A DNA stretch of 51,286 bases, taken from contig NZ_SKOG01000105.1 of NCBI RefSeq assembly GCF_007120195.1, positions 1-51,286 of the forward strand, written 5' to 3'. Shown here piece by piece: positions 20,529-28,073 of this stretch (within the stretch, counting starts at the first letter, position 1; each line of letters begins with the position of its first letter). This stretch comes from Aquisalimonas sp. Lineage in GTDB: Bacteria; Pseudomonadota; Gammaproteobacteria; Nitrococcales; Aquisalimonadaceae. The notes under the pieces were generated by a model. The model saw nothing but the letters and a program-made list of their open reading frames with translations, was not told the DNA's origin and made no database searches. Both the position numbers and the translations under genes were made by a program.

Positions 20529-21545
20529 ATGAAACGGTTAGGGGAGTTGGCCTCGGCGCTTGACTTGGATTTGCGGGGCGACCCGGATCACCAGGTCGAG
20601 CGCATCGCTTCCCTCGAGGATGCTGGCCCGGATGCACTCACCTTCCTTGCCGACCCCCGCCAGCGAAAGCATCTTCAGGCGAGTCGGGCCGGGGTTGTCA
20701 TCGTGGCGCCGGGGGACGCCGCTCGGGTCCCCCGGAATGGATTGATTGCCGAAGATCCCCATCTTGCGTTCGCGCGCGCAGCGCGGCTTTTGTATCCGGT
20801 AACCCGGCGCAGCGACATTCACCCCCTGGCGAGCCTGGACAGCTCGGCAAGTATTGGCGAGCACGTCGCCGTCGATGCGCTCGCATCGGTCGGTCAACAC
20901 GTACGGCTTGAGGATGGCGTTCAGGTTGGGGCCGGGGCTGTCATCGGCGATCATGTCGCTGTCGGCGCCGGGACCATCATTTATCCTCGGGCAGTGATTA
21001 TGGGGAGTGCCCGTATCGGCGCGCGCTGCCAGATTCATGCCGGTTCGGTTATTGGCTCCGAGGGGTTCGGCTTTGCCCGTGATGGCCACCGTTGGGAACG
21101 CGTGCCCCAGGTCGGCTCGGTGTGGCTGGGCGATGAGGTTGATGTGGGGGCGAACTCGACGATCGACCGCGGGGCCATCGGGAATACGGTCCTCGAGGAC
21201 GGTGTCAAGATCGACAACCTGGTGCAGATCGGTCACAACGTCCACGTGGGCGAGCATACGGCGATGGCTGCTTGCGTGGGGATCTCCGGAAGTACCCGAG
21301 TCGGGCGTTACTGCACCATTGCAGGGGCCGTGGGGATCGCAGGGCATCTTGTGATTGCTGACAACGTGCACATCACGGGGATGGCGCAAGTCACGAAAAG
21401 CCTTACCGAGCCGGGCGTCTATTCGTCTGGCACCGGCATCGAGGACAACCGCAGTTGGCGGCGCAATGTCGCGCGCTTCCATCAACTCAATGACATCGCG
21501 CGCCGGCTGCGGCAACTCGAGCGTAAGCTGGGTCGCGAAGACTAG
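20529..21545 (+). CDS. lpxD: UDP-3-O-(3-hydroxyacyl)glucosamine N-acyltransferase
   Basis: Cytoplasmic trimeric acyltransferase that adds the N-linked hydroxyacyl chain in lipid A synthesis, third step of the pathway. It has an N-terminal uridine-binding domain (residues 1-100), then left-handed beta-helix repeats and a C-terminal helix. Catalytic His region: DNLVQIGHNVHVGEHTAM; acyl-carrier recognition region: GSVIGSEGFGFARDG. 338 residues is standard. The 157-base gap before it shows no obvious feature beyond a ribosome site. The TAG stop is inside the palindromic repeat at 21541-21581. Confidence 0.96.
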   Translation: MKRLGELASALDLDLRGDPDHQVERIASLEDAGPDALTFLADPRQRKHLQASRAGVVIVAPGDAARVPRNGLIAEDPHLAFARAARLLYPVTRRSDIHPLASLDSSASIGEHVAVDALASVGQHVRLEDGVQVGAGAVIGDHVAVGAGTIIYPRAVIMGSARIGARCQIHAGSVIGSEGFGFARDGHRWERVPQVGSVWLGDEVDVGANSTIDRGAIGNTVLEDGVKIDNLVQIGHNVHVGEHTAMAACVGISGSTRVGRYCTIAGAVGIAGHLVIADNVHITGMAQVTKSLTEPGVYSSGTGIEDNRSWRRNVARFHQLNDIARRLRQLERKLGRED

Positions 21546-21581
21546 TGTCCTGTGACCGAGATTCGGTTACGGAACACTAGT
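21541..21581. repeat. Palindromic stop-codon repeat, copy 2
   Basis: Arms ACTAGTGTCCTGTGACCGA (21541-21559) and TCGGTTACGGAACACTAGT (21563-21581) flank GAT. Three transition differences between the arms preserve RNA pairing. The TAG stop codon of lpxD is at 21543-21545, inside the left arm. A further partial CTAGTGTCCG follows at the right edge. The rest of the lpxD-fabZ gap (to 21825) contains no gene that I can support. Confidence 0.8.
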
Positions 21582-21825
21582 GTCCGTATCTGGATGTGCG
21601 TACCATTTGCGCGCGCACCGGCGCACCCCAAGCAAGGAGGCTCACCCCCTTTGCAAGCGGGCCGTTGTGCCTTGTCGACACAGGCGAGGCCTTCGTTGGC
21701 CGGTCTCGATTCGACGATGCGGTGGGCCCGGAAAATGGCACGCTCTTCCGGCTACGATCACCAGGGAAGCGCTGAGCGATTCGCTAGTCGAGACCAGCAA
21801 CAATAGATGGGCACATGGCGTTTTT

Positions 21826-22266
21826 ATGGATATCAATCAAATCAGAAAGCTGCTTCCGCACCGCTACCCGTTTCTGCTTGTCGACAAGGTGGTCGAAAGC
21901 GTGCCGGGTGAGCGCCTCGTGGCTCTCAAGAATGTCACCATCAATGAACCGTTTTTCCAGGGCCATTTCCCCATCCGCCCGGTGATGCCGGGAGTGTTGG
22001 TGCTCGAGGGCATCGCCCAGGCCTGCGGGTTGCTCGCCTACGAGAGTGTCGAAGAACACCCTCAAGGGAATCCACTGTTCTACCTTGTCGGCTACGACAA
22101 GGCTCGGTTTAAGCGCCGCGTCGAGCCGGGTGATCAGCTCCACCTCGAGGTATCGTTGCTGCGCGTGCGCCGGGGCATCTGGGTGTTCGCCGGCAAAGCA
22201 ACCGTCAATGGCGAGGTTGCCGCAGAGGCAGAAGTGATGTGCACGATGCGGGACGCCGAGTTTTGA
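21826..22266 (+). CDS. fabZ: 3-hydroxyacyl-[acyl-carrier-protein] dehydratase FabZ
   Basis: Cytoplasmic hot-dog-fold dehydratase of type II fatty acid synthesis, which competes with LpxA for hydroxyacyl-ACP and so balances phospholipid against lipid A. The 146 residues include the start [19 protein letters not shown] and the catalytic loop [17 protein letters not shown] with His47 and Glu61. I start at ATG 21826 because the conserved protein begins there; an open frame extends upstream to 21580 but carries no conserved residues. The ribosome site is weak. The stop TGA overlaps the proposed TTG start of lpxA. Confidence 0.96.
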   Translation: MDINQIRKLLPHRYPFLLVDKVVESVPGERLVALKNVTINEPFFQGHFPIRPVMPGVLVLEGIAQACGLLAYESVEEHPQGNPLFYLVGYDKARFKRRVEPGDQLHLEVSLLRVRRGIWVFAGKATVNGEVAAEAEVMCTMRDAEF

Positions 22267-23033
22267 TCGATCCCACCGCGATCGTTGACTCCTCGGCGCA
22301 GTTCGGCCGCAACGTGCGCGTCGGTCCATACGCGGTTATTGGCCCCCACGTGGTAATTGGGGATGACTGTGAGATCGGACCGCACGCCACCGTGTACGGG
22401 CCGACGCGCATTGGAGCGCAAAATCGCATATTCCAGTTTGCCTCGATCGGCGCAGAGCCCCAGGACAAGAAGTACTCCGGGGAGGACACACGGCTTGAGA
22501 TCGGCGATCGCAACACGATCCGGGAGTTCGTGACCATTAACCGCGGCACGGTCCAGGACAAGGGCGTGACACGGATTGGCGACGACAACTGGATCATGGC
22601 CTATGTCCATATCGCCCACGACTCGGTGGTGGCGAATCGGATCGTCTTCGCCAACGGGGCATCCCTGGCGGGTCATGTGGATGTGGAGAGCGACGTGATT
22701 CTCGGTGGTTTTACGCTGGTTCACCAATTCTGCCGGATCGGCGCGTCCAGCTTTGCCTCCATGGGGAGCTGCATCAAGCAGGACGTGCCACCCTTTGTGA
22801 CTGTCGCTGGGAATCCGGCTGCTCCCTACGGGGTCAACAGCGAAGGGCTGCGGCGGCAGGGGTTTACGCGCGACGAGGTGGTGGCTTTGAGACAGGCCTA
22901 CCGCGTCGTTTATCGATCCAGTCTGCGCCTGCAGGAGGCCCTCCAGAAGGTCGAGGAGATCGCCCGTGATCGCCCGGTGGTGTCGCGACTTGCGGATTTC
23001 ATTCGCCAGAGCCAACGCGGCATTGTGCGCTAG
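22263..23033 (+). CDS. lpxA: Acyl-[ACP]-UDP-N-acetylglucosamine O-acyltransferase (LpxA, canonical locus)
   Basis: Cytoplasmic trimeric left-handed beta-helix acyltransferase for the first step of lipid A synthesis. The catalytic histidine lies in [12 protein letters not shown]; the family's [11 protein letters not shown] and the C-terminal helices with [10 protein letters not shown] are present. Proposed start is TTG at 22263, which gives the conserved (M)[11 protein letters not shown] and a TTGA overlap with the fabZ stop; an in-frame ATG at 22239 would add eight residues and overlap fabZ by 28 bases. 256 residues. A second LpxA is encoded at 27129-27902, so this copy probably keeps UDP-GlcNAc as substrate while the other serves UDP-GlcNAc3N, or the two share the work. 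Confidence 0.93.
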   Translation: MIDPTAIVDSSAQFGRNVRVGPYAVIGPHVVIGDDCEIGPHATVYGPTRIGAQNRIFQFASIGAEPQDKKYSGEDTRLEIGDRNTIREFVTINRGTVQDKGVTRIGDDNWIMAYVHIAHDSVVANRIVFANGASLAGHVDVESDVILGGFTLVHQFCRIGASSFASMGSCIKQDVPPFVTVAGNPAAPYGVNSEGLRRQGFTRDEVVALRQAYRVVYRSSLRLQEALQKVEEIARDRPVVSRLADFIRQSQRGIVR

Positions 23034-23088
23034 ATCACCTGTGTCAGGCGGTGGCGGCAGTGCCCGTGAACAGGGCTCGGCGGCAGCC

Positions 23089-24258
23089 ATGCGAATCGGC
23101 ATTGTCGCAGGTGAGATGTCCGGCGACTATCTCGGTGCCGGATTGATGCGCGAGCTCAGACGCATTTATCCGCATGCGCGCTTCGAGGGTGTCGGTGGCC
23201 GCCGGATGCAGGCCGAGGGGCTCGCCAGCGTCTATCCCATGGAGGCGCTTTCCGTCATGGGGCTCGTGGAAGTGCTCCGGCACCTGCCGCACTTGCTGCG
23301 CATCCGCAGGGCCCTAGTGCGGCGGTTTCGGGAAGACCCGCCGGCGCTATTCATCGGTGTGGACGCGCCGGACTTTAACCTCCGGCTGGAGCGCCGGTTA
23401 CGGGATGTCGGAGTGCCAACGGTTCACTACGTCAGCCCGACGGTCTGGGCTTGGCGGCAGGGCCGTATTCGACAGATCGCACAGTCGGTGGACTGCATGC
23501 TGTGTATTTTTCCCTTCGAACGCGAATTCTTCCGCAATCACGCCGTGCCGGCCACGTTCGTGGGCCACCCGCTTGCCGACGAGATCCCCATGACCCCGGA
23601 TCAAGGCGAAGCACGGCAGGCCCTTGGACTGCCGGCAGACGGGCCCGTGGTGGCGCTGCTGCCAGGCAGTCGGATGAGCGAGGCAAAGTACCTGGGGCCG
23701 GTGTTTCTTGAGACGGCGGCCTGGTTATACCAGCATCGGCCTGATCTGCACTTCATTGTACCCTGCGCGACGGACGCCATCGCCGCCCACATGCGCGGTC
23801 TGGCCGCGGCGCGTAACGAGGGTATGCCCATCTCCCTGGTGGACGGGCGCGCCCGGGAGAGCCTCTCGGCCGCCACCGTTGCACTGCTGGCTTCCGGGAC
23901 AGCCAGTCTGGAAGCGATGCTTCATAAACGCCCGATGGTGGTCGCCTACAAGGTCTCGCTGCTCACGGGCTGGCTGGCGCGATACCTGATCAAGGTTCCG
24001 CATTTCGCCATGCCCAACCTCATCGCCGACCGGCGCATGGTTGAGGAGTTCGCCCAGCACGATGCGGTGCCCGGGAATCTTGGGCCGGCCGTGCTGGATT
24101 TGCTCGAACACCCGGAAAAACGCGACCGGCTGGTTGCGGAGTTCAGCGCGTTGCATGAACGGCTGCGCCAGGATGCCAGTGTGCAGGCCGCCGAGGCCGT
24201 CTCACGGCTGCTGGAAGCACGCCGCGGCCGGATAGCCGAAACAAGGGGGATGACATGA
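23089..24258 (+). CDS. lpxB: Lipid-A-disaccharide synthase
   Basis: Peripheral inner-membrane glycosyltransferase (family GT19) that joins UDP-2,3-diacylglucosamine and lipid X into the lipid A disaccharide. Visible: N-terminal [20 protein letters not shown], then [28 protein letters not shown], the [15 protein letters not shown] linker, and [13 protein letters not shown] with [14 protein letters not shown]. Start ATG 23089 matches the conserved opening; a GTG at 23041 is a longer option. 389 residues. Stop overlaps the rnhB ATG. Confidence 0.96.
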   Translation: MRIGIVAGEMSGDYLGAGLMRELRRIYPHARFEGVGGRRMQAEGLASVYPMEALSVMGLVEVLRHLPHLLRIRRALVRRFREDPPALFIGVDAPDFNLRLERRLRDVGVPTVHYVSPTVWAWRQGRIRQIAQSVDCMLCIFPFEREFFRNHAVPATFVGHPLADEIPMTPDQGEARQALGLPADGPVVALLPGSRMSEAKYLGPVFLETAAWLYQHRPDLHFIVPCATDAIAAHMRGLAAARNEGMPISLVDGRARESLSAATVALLASGTASLEAMLHKRPMVVAYKVSLLTGWLARYLIKVPHFAMPNLIADRRMVEEFAQHDAVPGNLGPAVLDLLEHPEKRDRLVAEFSALHERLRQDASVQAAEAVSRLLEARRGRIAETRGMT

Positions 24259-24890
24259 AGGTGTTCAGCGGTGGCAATGGCTCCGGTCGCGCGATCGCTT
24301 CTGAACACCGCCTGGCGGGCATCGATGAGGCGGGCCGTGGCCCCCTTGCCGGGCCAGTGGTGGTCGCAGCGGTGATACTCGATCCGCGCAACCCGGTGGC
24401 CGGAATCACGGATTCCAAGCGCCTTAGCGCCGCACAGCGGCAACGGCTGGCCACGCAGATCCGCGACCAGGCACTGGCCTGGGCGGTGGTCCATGCCGGG
24501 CCCGAAGAGATCGATCACGTCAACATCCTGCAGGCCACCTTGCGTGCCATGCAGGAAGCAGTCGTGCAGTTGCCCTTGAGCCCGAGCCGGGCCCTTGTGG
24601 ACGGCAATCGCTGCCCGGCATTGGCGTGCCGCGGCGAGGCACTGATCGGCGGCGATGGCCTGGAACCGGCCATCGGTGCCGCCTCAATACTTGCCAAGGT
24701 GGATCGGGACCGGGTGATGGTTGAGCTCGATGCCGTCTGGCCTGGCTACGGCTTCGCACGCCACAAGGGCTATCCAACGCGAGCTCACGTCCAGGCTCTG
24801 CGCCGCCTCGGCCCGACGCCCGTGCATCGGCGCTCCTTCGCCCCGGTCCGCGATGCCCTGGAGGCACCACCGTTGCCGCTGGCGGAGTAG
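24255..24890 (+). CDS. rnhB: Ribonuclease HII
   Basis: Cytoplasmic endonuclease that cuts RNA in RNA-DNA hybrids and at single ribonucleotides in DNA. The 211 residues contain the acidic catalytic set: Asp24 and Glu25 in [15 protein letters not shown], the Asp in [12 protein letters not shown], and Asp in AKVDRDRVM, plus the family's [12 protein letters not shown]. It starts by ATGA overlap with lpxB, the usual lpxB-rnhB order. In many relatives dnaE comes next on the same strand; here the three-gene minus-strand gnn operon is inserted between. Confidence 0.96.
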   Translation: MKVFSGGNGSGRAIASEHRLAGIDEAGRGPLAGPVVVAAVILDPRNPVAGITDSKRLSAAQRQRLATQIRDQALAWAVVHAGPEEIDHVNILQATLRAMQEAVVQLPLSPSRALVDGNRCPALACRGEALIGGDGLEPAIGAASILAKVDRDRVMVELDAVWPGYGFARHKGYPTRAHVQALRRLGPTPVHRRSFAPVRDALEAPPLPLAE

Positions 24891-24998
24891 CAACGTCACG
24901 GGCAATCCCCGGCGCCATGGCGGCGCCTGCGGCCGCGGCCATGCTGGGAACCCGGCCCTGGAGGCCAGACTGCGGCCGTGCTGGCTGCCGGGCCGGTG

Positions 24999-25020
24999 CG
25001 CGGCTGGCATGCCAGCCGCG
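24999..25020. terminator. Perfect 10-bp-arm palindrome between convergent genes
   Basis: CGCGGCTGGC (24999-25008), spacer AT, GCCAGCCGCG (25011-25020). It lies ten bases before the stop of gnnB on the minus strand and 108 bases after the rnhB stop, in the only gap between convergent operons here, so a bidirectional transcription stop is the natural reading. There is no T tract on either strand. A second GC palindrome, GGCGCC twice around 24920, is nearby. Confidence 0.5.
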
Positions 25021-25030
25021 GCATTGGGGA

Positions 25031-26131
25031 TCATGCATCCACGGCGTGGCGGATCGTCTGCGCCACGCGCATGATCTGCTGATCGTCCAACTCCGGATAG
25101 ATCGGCAAGGACAGGCAGTGCTCCGATATCTTTTCCGCCATCGGCAGACTGACGTCGGCGTACGCGTCGCGGAAGACCGGCTGGCGGTGCAGCGGCACGG
25201 GGTAGTAAACGGCGCACCCGATGTTCGCCGAGCGCAAGGCCGTCATGATGGCATCGCGGTCGCATGCCAGCAGCGTGTACTGGTGATAGACATGGCGGCC
25301 GCGGCCGTCTTCATGGGGTAGTGCGATGCCGGGAACACCGGCCAGGCGTTCACGGTAGCTCTGGGCGACACGGCGCCGGCAGGCATTGTAACGGTCAATG
25401 CGGCTTAGCTTGGCACGCAAAATCATGGCCTGGATCTCGTCCAGGCGGCTATTGTAGCCGATGACGTTGTGATGGTAGCGCTCACGGCTGCCATGGTTGC
25501 GCAGCACACGCAACTCTTGCGCGGTCGTGGCGTCACTGGTGACGACGAGCCCCGCGTCACCGTAGGCGCCCAGGTTCTTGCTGGGGAAAAAACTGTAGGC
25601 CCCGGCGGCACCAAAGGTGCCGGTCATGCGGCCGTCCACGGCGGCACCGAAGGACTGCGCGCAGTCCTCGACCACCATCAGCCCATGGAGTTCCGCCAGT
25701 GGCATCAGCGCCGCCAAATCGACCGGCTGACCGAACAAATGGACGGGCATGATGGCCCGGGTCCGCGGGCTGATGGCGTCCTCGACCTGGTTGAGGTCGA
25801 TGTTGAATGTCTGCCCGTCGATGTCCACGAACACGGGCGTGGCGCCGACATAGCGAATGGCTTCCGCCGTGGCGATGAAGGTGAATGGCGTCGTGATGAC
25901 CTCGTCGCCGGGGCCCACACCCAGCGCAGACAGCGCGAGGTGCAGGGCGTCGGTTCCCGAGTTGCAGGAAACCGCGTGAGCCGTCCCTAGATAATTGGCC
26001 ACCTCCTCTTCGAGCGCCTGCACATTCGGGCCGAGAATGAACTGGGCGCTGTCCAGAACCGCCGTGAAACCCTGTTCGATTTCCTCGCGCAGGTCAGCGT
26101 ACTGGGCTTTGAGATCGACCATCGGAATCAT
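25031..26131 (-). CDS. gnnB: DegT/DnrJ/EryC1 aminotransferase, predicted UDP-GlcNAc3N-forming transaminase GnnB
   Basis: PLP-dependent sugar aminotransferase of 366 residues. Motifs: NSGTDALHLALSALGVGPGDEV (short hallmark SGTDALHLAL), VEDCAQSFGA with the cofactor-binding aspartate, and the Schiff-base lysine in FFPSKNLGAYGDAG. In Acidithiobacillus ferrooxidans GnnA oxidises the 3-OH of UDP-GlcNAc and GnnB transaminates it to UDP-GlcNAc3N, the substrate for an LpxA that makes amide-linked lipid A. Here the same trio is one operon (lpxA2-gnnA-gnnB), which is why I prefer this role over O-antigen enzymes such as WbpE/WlbC. Start ATG 26131 has AGAGGA ten bases upstream. The exact substrate is inferred from context. 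Confidence 0.8.
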   Translation of the reverse strand: MIPMVDLKAQYADLREEIEQGFTAVLDSAQFILGPNVQALEEEVANYLGTAHAVSCNSGTDALHLALSALGVGPGDEVITTPFTFIATAEAIRYVGATPVFVDIDGQTFNIDLNQVEDAISPRTRAIMPVHLFGQPVDLAALMPLAELHGLMVVEDCAQSFGAAVDGRMTGTFGAAGAYSFFPSKNLGAYGDAGLVVTSDATTAQELRVLRNHGSRERYHHNVIGYNSRLDEIQAMILRAKLSRIDRYNACRRRVAQSYRERLAGVPGIALPHEDGRGRHVYHQYTLLACDRDAIMTALRSANIGCAVYYPVPLHRQPVFRDAYADVSLPMAEKISEHCLSLPIYPELDDQQIMRVAQTIRHAVDA

Positions 26132-26169
26132 CAGCTGCGCGTCCTCTTGGGGCGTGTGAACAGGCCTGA

Positions 26170-27132
26170 CTACTGTGGTTGATTGGGTAGGGGATTGTCG
26201 CGCAACTGCCGGGTGATTTCGATGGCCGTGGCCAACGCCTGCCGCCCATCCGCCCCCGTCACCAGCGGCTCCCGTCCTTCGCGAATACAACCGATGAAGT
26301 CCGTGATTTCCGCGCGAAGCGCATCACCGTCCTCGAATGCGCGCTGCTCGCTGTGGATGTCCTGCATCGCCGGCGCGTCGCGATGGGTATTGAGGCGGGA
26401 GCGAATGTCCAGGCTGCGCTTTTGAAAATCCAGCGCGATGTAGCTGTTGCGCTGAAAAAGCCGCATCTTGCGCTCGGCCTTTAGGCTCACCCGGCTTGCA
26501 GTCACATTGGCTACACAGCCGTTATCGAACTGGATGCGGGCATTGGCGATATCGATATCGGACGTGATGACCGGGACGCCATTGGCGTCGATGCGACTCA
26601 CGGGACGATTGACGAGTTTCAGGATAATATCAATGTCATGGATCATCAGATCCAGAACCACGCTGACATCCGCACCGCGCGGGTTGAACGAGGCGACGCG
26701 CTGGGACTCGATGAACATCGGGGTACCCACGAGGTCGGCCAGTTCGCGCACGGCCGCATTGAAGCGTTCCAGGTGTCCGACCTGAAGGCGCAAACCGCGC
26801 TCGGCAGCGAGCCGAATCAGCTCATCCGCCTCGTCGAGGGTAGTGGTGATGGGCTTTTCCAGTAGCACGTGGGTGCCCTGGCGCAGGAATTCCGCGGCCA
26901 CCGCATAATGGAATCGCGTTGGTACGACAACGCTGACGGCGTCAGTCCGACCGAGCAGCTCCCGGTAGTCGGTATAGGCCTCAGTGCCCACCTCATCCGC
27001 CACCGCCTCGGCGCGCTCGGCGTCGATGTCCACCACGCCGACAAGATCCGCGTCCTCGAGCGCGTGATACTTCTGGGCGTGGAATCGACCCAAATAGCCG
27101 ACCCCAATCACGGCCGCGCGCACCCTGTTCAT
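26170..27132 (-). CDS. gnnA: Gfo/Idh/MocA oxidoreductase, predicted UDP-GlcNAc 3-dehydrogenase GnnA
   Basis: NAD-dependent sugar oxidoreductase of 320 residues. N-terminal Rossmann fold with VIGVGYLGRFHAQKY, the EKPITTTLDEAD segment whose lysine is catalytic in the family, and a C-terminal domain with LMIHDIDIILKLV and SRVSLKAERKMRLF. The neighbouring LpxA paralogue (overlapping ATGA start) and the DegT aminotransferase downstream identify the likely product as the 3-keto intermediate of UDP-GlcNAc3N synthesis. The WbpB/WlbA relatives act on UDP-GlcNAc uronates, and sequence alone does not exclude that. Cytoplasmic. Confidence 0.78.
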   Translation of the reverse strand: MNRVRAAVIGVGYLGRFHAQKYHALEDADLVGVVDIDAERAEAVADEVGTEAYTDYRELLGRTDAVSVVVPTRFHYAVAAEFLRQGTHVLLEKPITTTLDEADELIRLAAERGLRLQVGHLERFNAAVRELADLVGTPMFIESQRVASFNPRGADVSVVLDLMIHDIDIILKLVNRPVSRIDANGVPVITSDIDIANARIQFDNGCVANVTASRVSLKAERKMRLFQRNSYIALDFQKRSLDIRSRLNTHRDAPAMQDIHSEQRAFEDGDALRAEITDFIGCIREGREPLVTGADGRQALATAIEITRQLRDNPLPNQPQ

Positions 27133-27902
27133 CGTGTGATTCCCCGTTTTGAGGCGCGGATAAAAGAAACCAGATGGCGGACCTCCGCCGTGGCCAGCGA
27201 GCCGTCCTGGTCGATCTGCGCGAGCGCATCCTCGAGCCGCAGACCGGACTTGAACAGCACCCGGTAGGCGCTGCGCAGGGCCTGGACTGCGTCGGCATGA
27301 AAGCCGCCACGCTTGAGTGCTCTGCGGTTGAGCCCATACAGGCGGGCGTGATTTCCGGAGGCCATCGCGTAGGGAGGAATGTCCATGGACGCCATGGTGC
27401 CCCCACCGAGCATGGCGTACTCACCGATGCGGGCGAACTGGTGAATGGCGCACAGCCCCGCGATGTTGACCCGGTTCTCCACCGTAACGTGCCCCGCAAG
27501 TGTCGCCCCGTTTGCCATAATGACATGATCGCCCACAATGCAGTCATGGCCCACGTGGGAGTAAGCCATGAACATGTTGTGATCTCCCACGGTCGTGACG
27601 CCCCGGTCCTTGGCTGTGCCGCGATGGATGGTGACGAACTCGCGGATTATGTTGCCGTGCCCGATCTCCAGGCGAGTCGGCTCGTCGTTGTAGCCCAGGT
27701 CCTGGGGTGGGGTGCCAATGATGGCATGGGGGCCAATCCGGTTGTTCTCGCCGAAAGTGGTGGGCCCTTCCAGGACCGCGTGGGCACCGACCCGGCAACC
27801 GTCCCCGAGCACCACGCCGGCGCCGATACAGGCATAGGGCCCGATCGCCACATACTCTGTATGGTGTGCATCGCGATCGATTACGGCAGTGGGGTGGATC
27901 AT
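27129..27902 (-). CDS. lpxA: Second LpxA-type acyltransferase, probably specific for UDP-GlcNAc3N
   Basis: Full-length LpxA homologue (257 residues) with the beta-helix, the catalytic histidine in MAYSHVGHDCIVGD, IREFVTIHRGT, HQFARIG, and the C-terminal helical part with RSAYRVLFKS. It is clearly diverged from the copy at 22263 (for example GGGTMASMDIPPY in place of [13 protein letters not shown] near the acyl-chain ruler). First gene of a three-gene operon with gnnA (ATGA overlap) and gnnB. By analogy with Acidithiobacillus it should acylate the 3-amino group, giving an N-linked rather than ester-linked chain. Start ATG 27902 has GAGG upstream; divergent from dnaE, with a 171-base shared promoter region. 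Confidence 0.85.
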   Translation of the reverse strand: MIHPTAVIDRDAHHTEYVAIGPYACIGAGVVLGDGCRVGAHAVLEGPTTFGENNRIGPHAIIGTPPQDLGYNDEPTRLEIGHGNIIREFVTIHRGTAKDRGVTTVGDHNMFMAYSHVGHDCIVGDHVIMANGATLAGHVTVENRVNIAGLCAIHQFARIGEYAMLGGGTMASMDIPPYAMASGNHARLYGLNRRALKRGGFHADAVQALRSAYRVLFKSGLRLEDALAQIDQDGSLATAEVRHLVSFIRASKRGITR

Positions 27903-28073
27903 CGGCACGGGATCCTCATGGGAGTCACTGCGGGCCATCGATTCGTACCCTACCGGAGTGGACACAGGAGGGCCATAGCCGAAGTCGGCCGTGGCATTTT
28001 CGCGCGACGATCCCTCATTCATAATACCCTCCCAGCGTGAGCCTTCACCGATTAGCACAGGAAAAGCCCGAAC

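Noticed and set aside
25031-27902. gnnB/gnnA as part of an O-antigen cluster (WbpE/WlbA type)
   Set aside because: No glycosyltransferase or polymer genes nearby, whereas an LpxA paralogue is in the same operon; kept only as an alternative.
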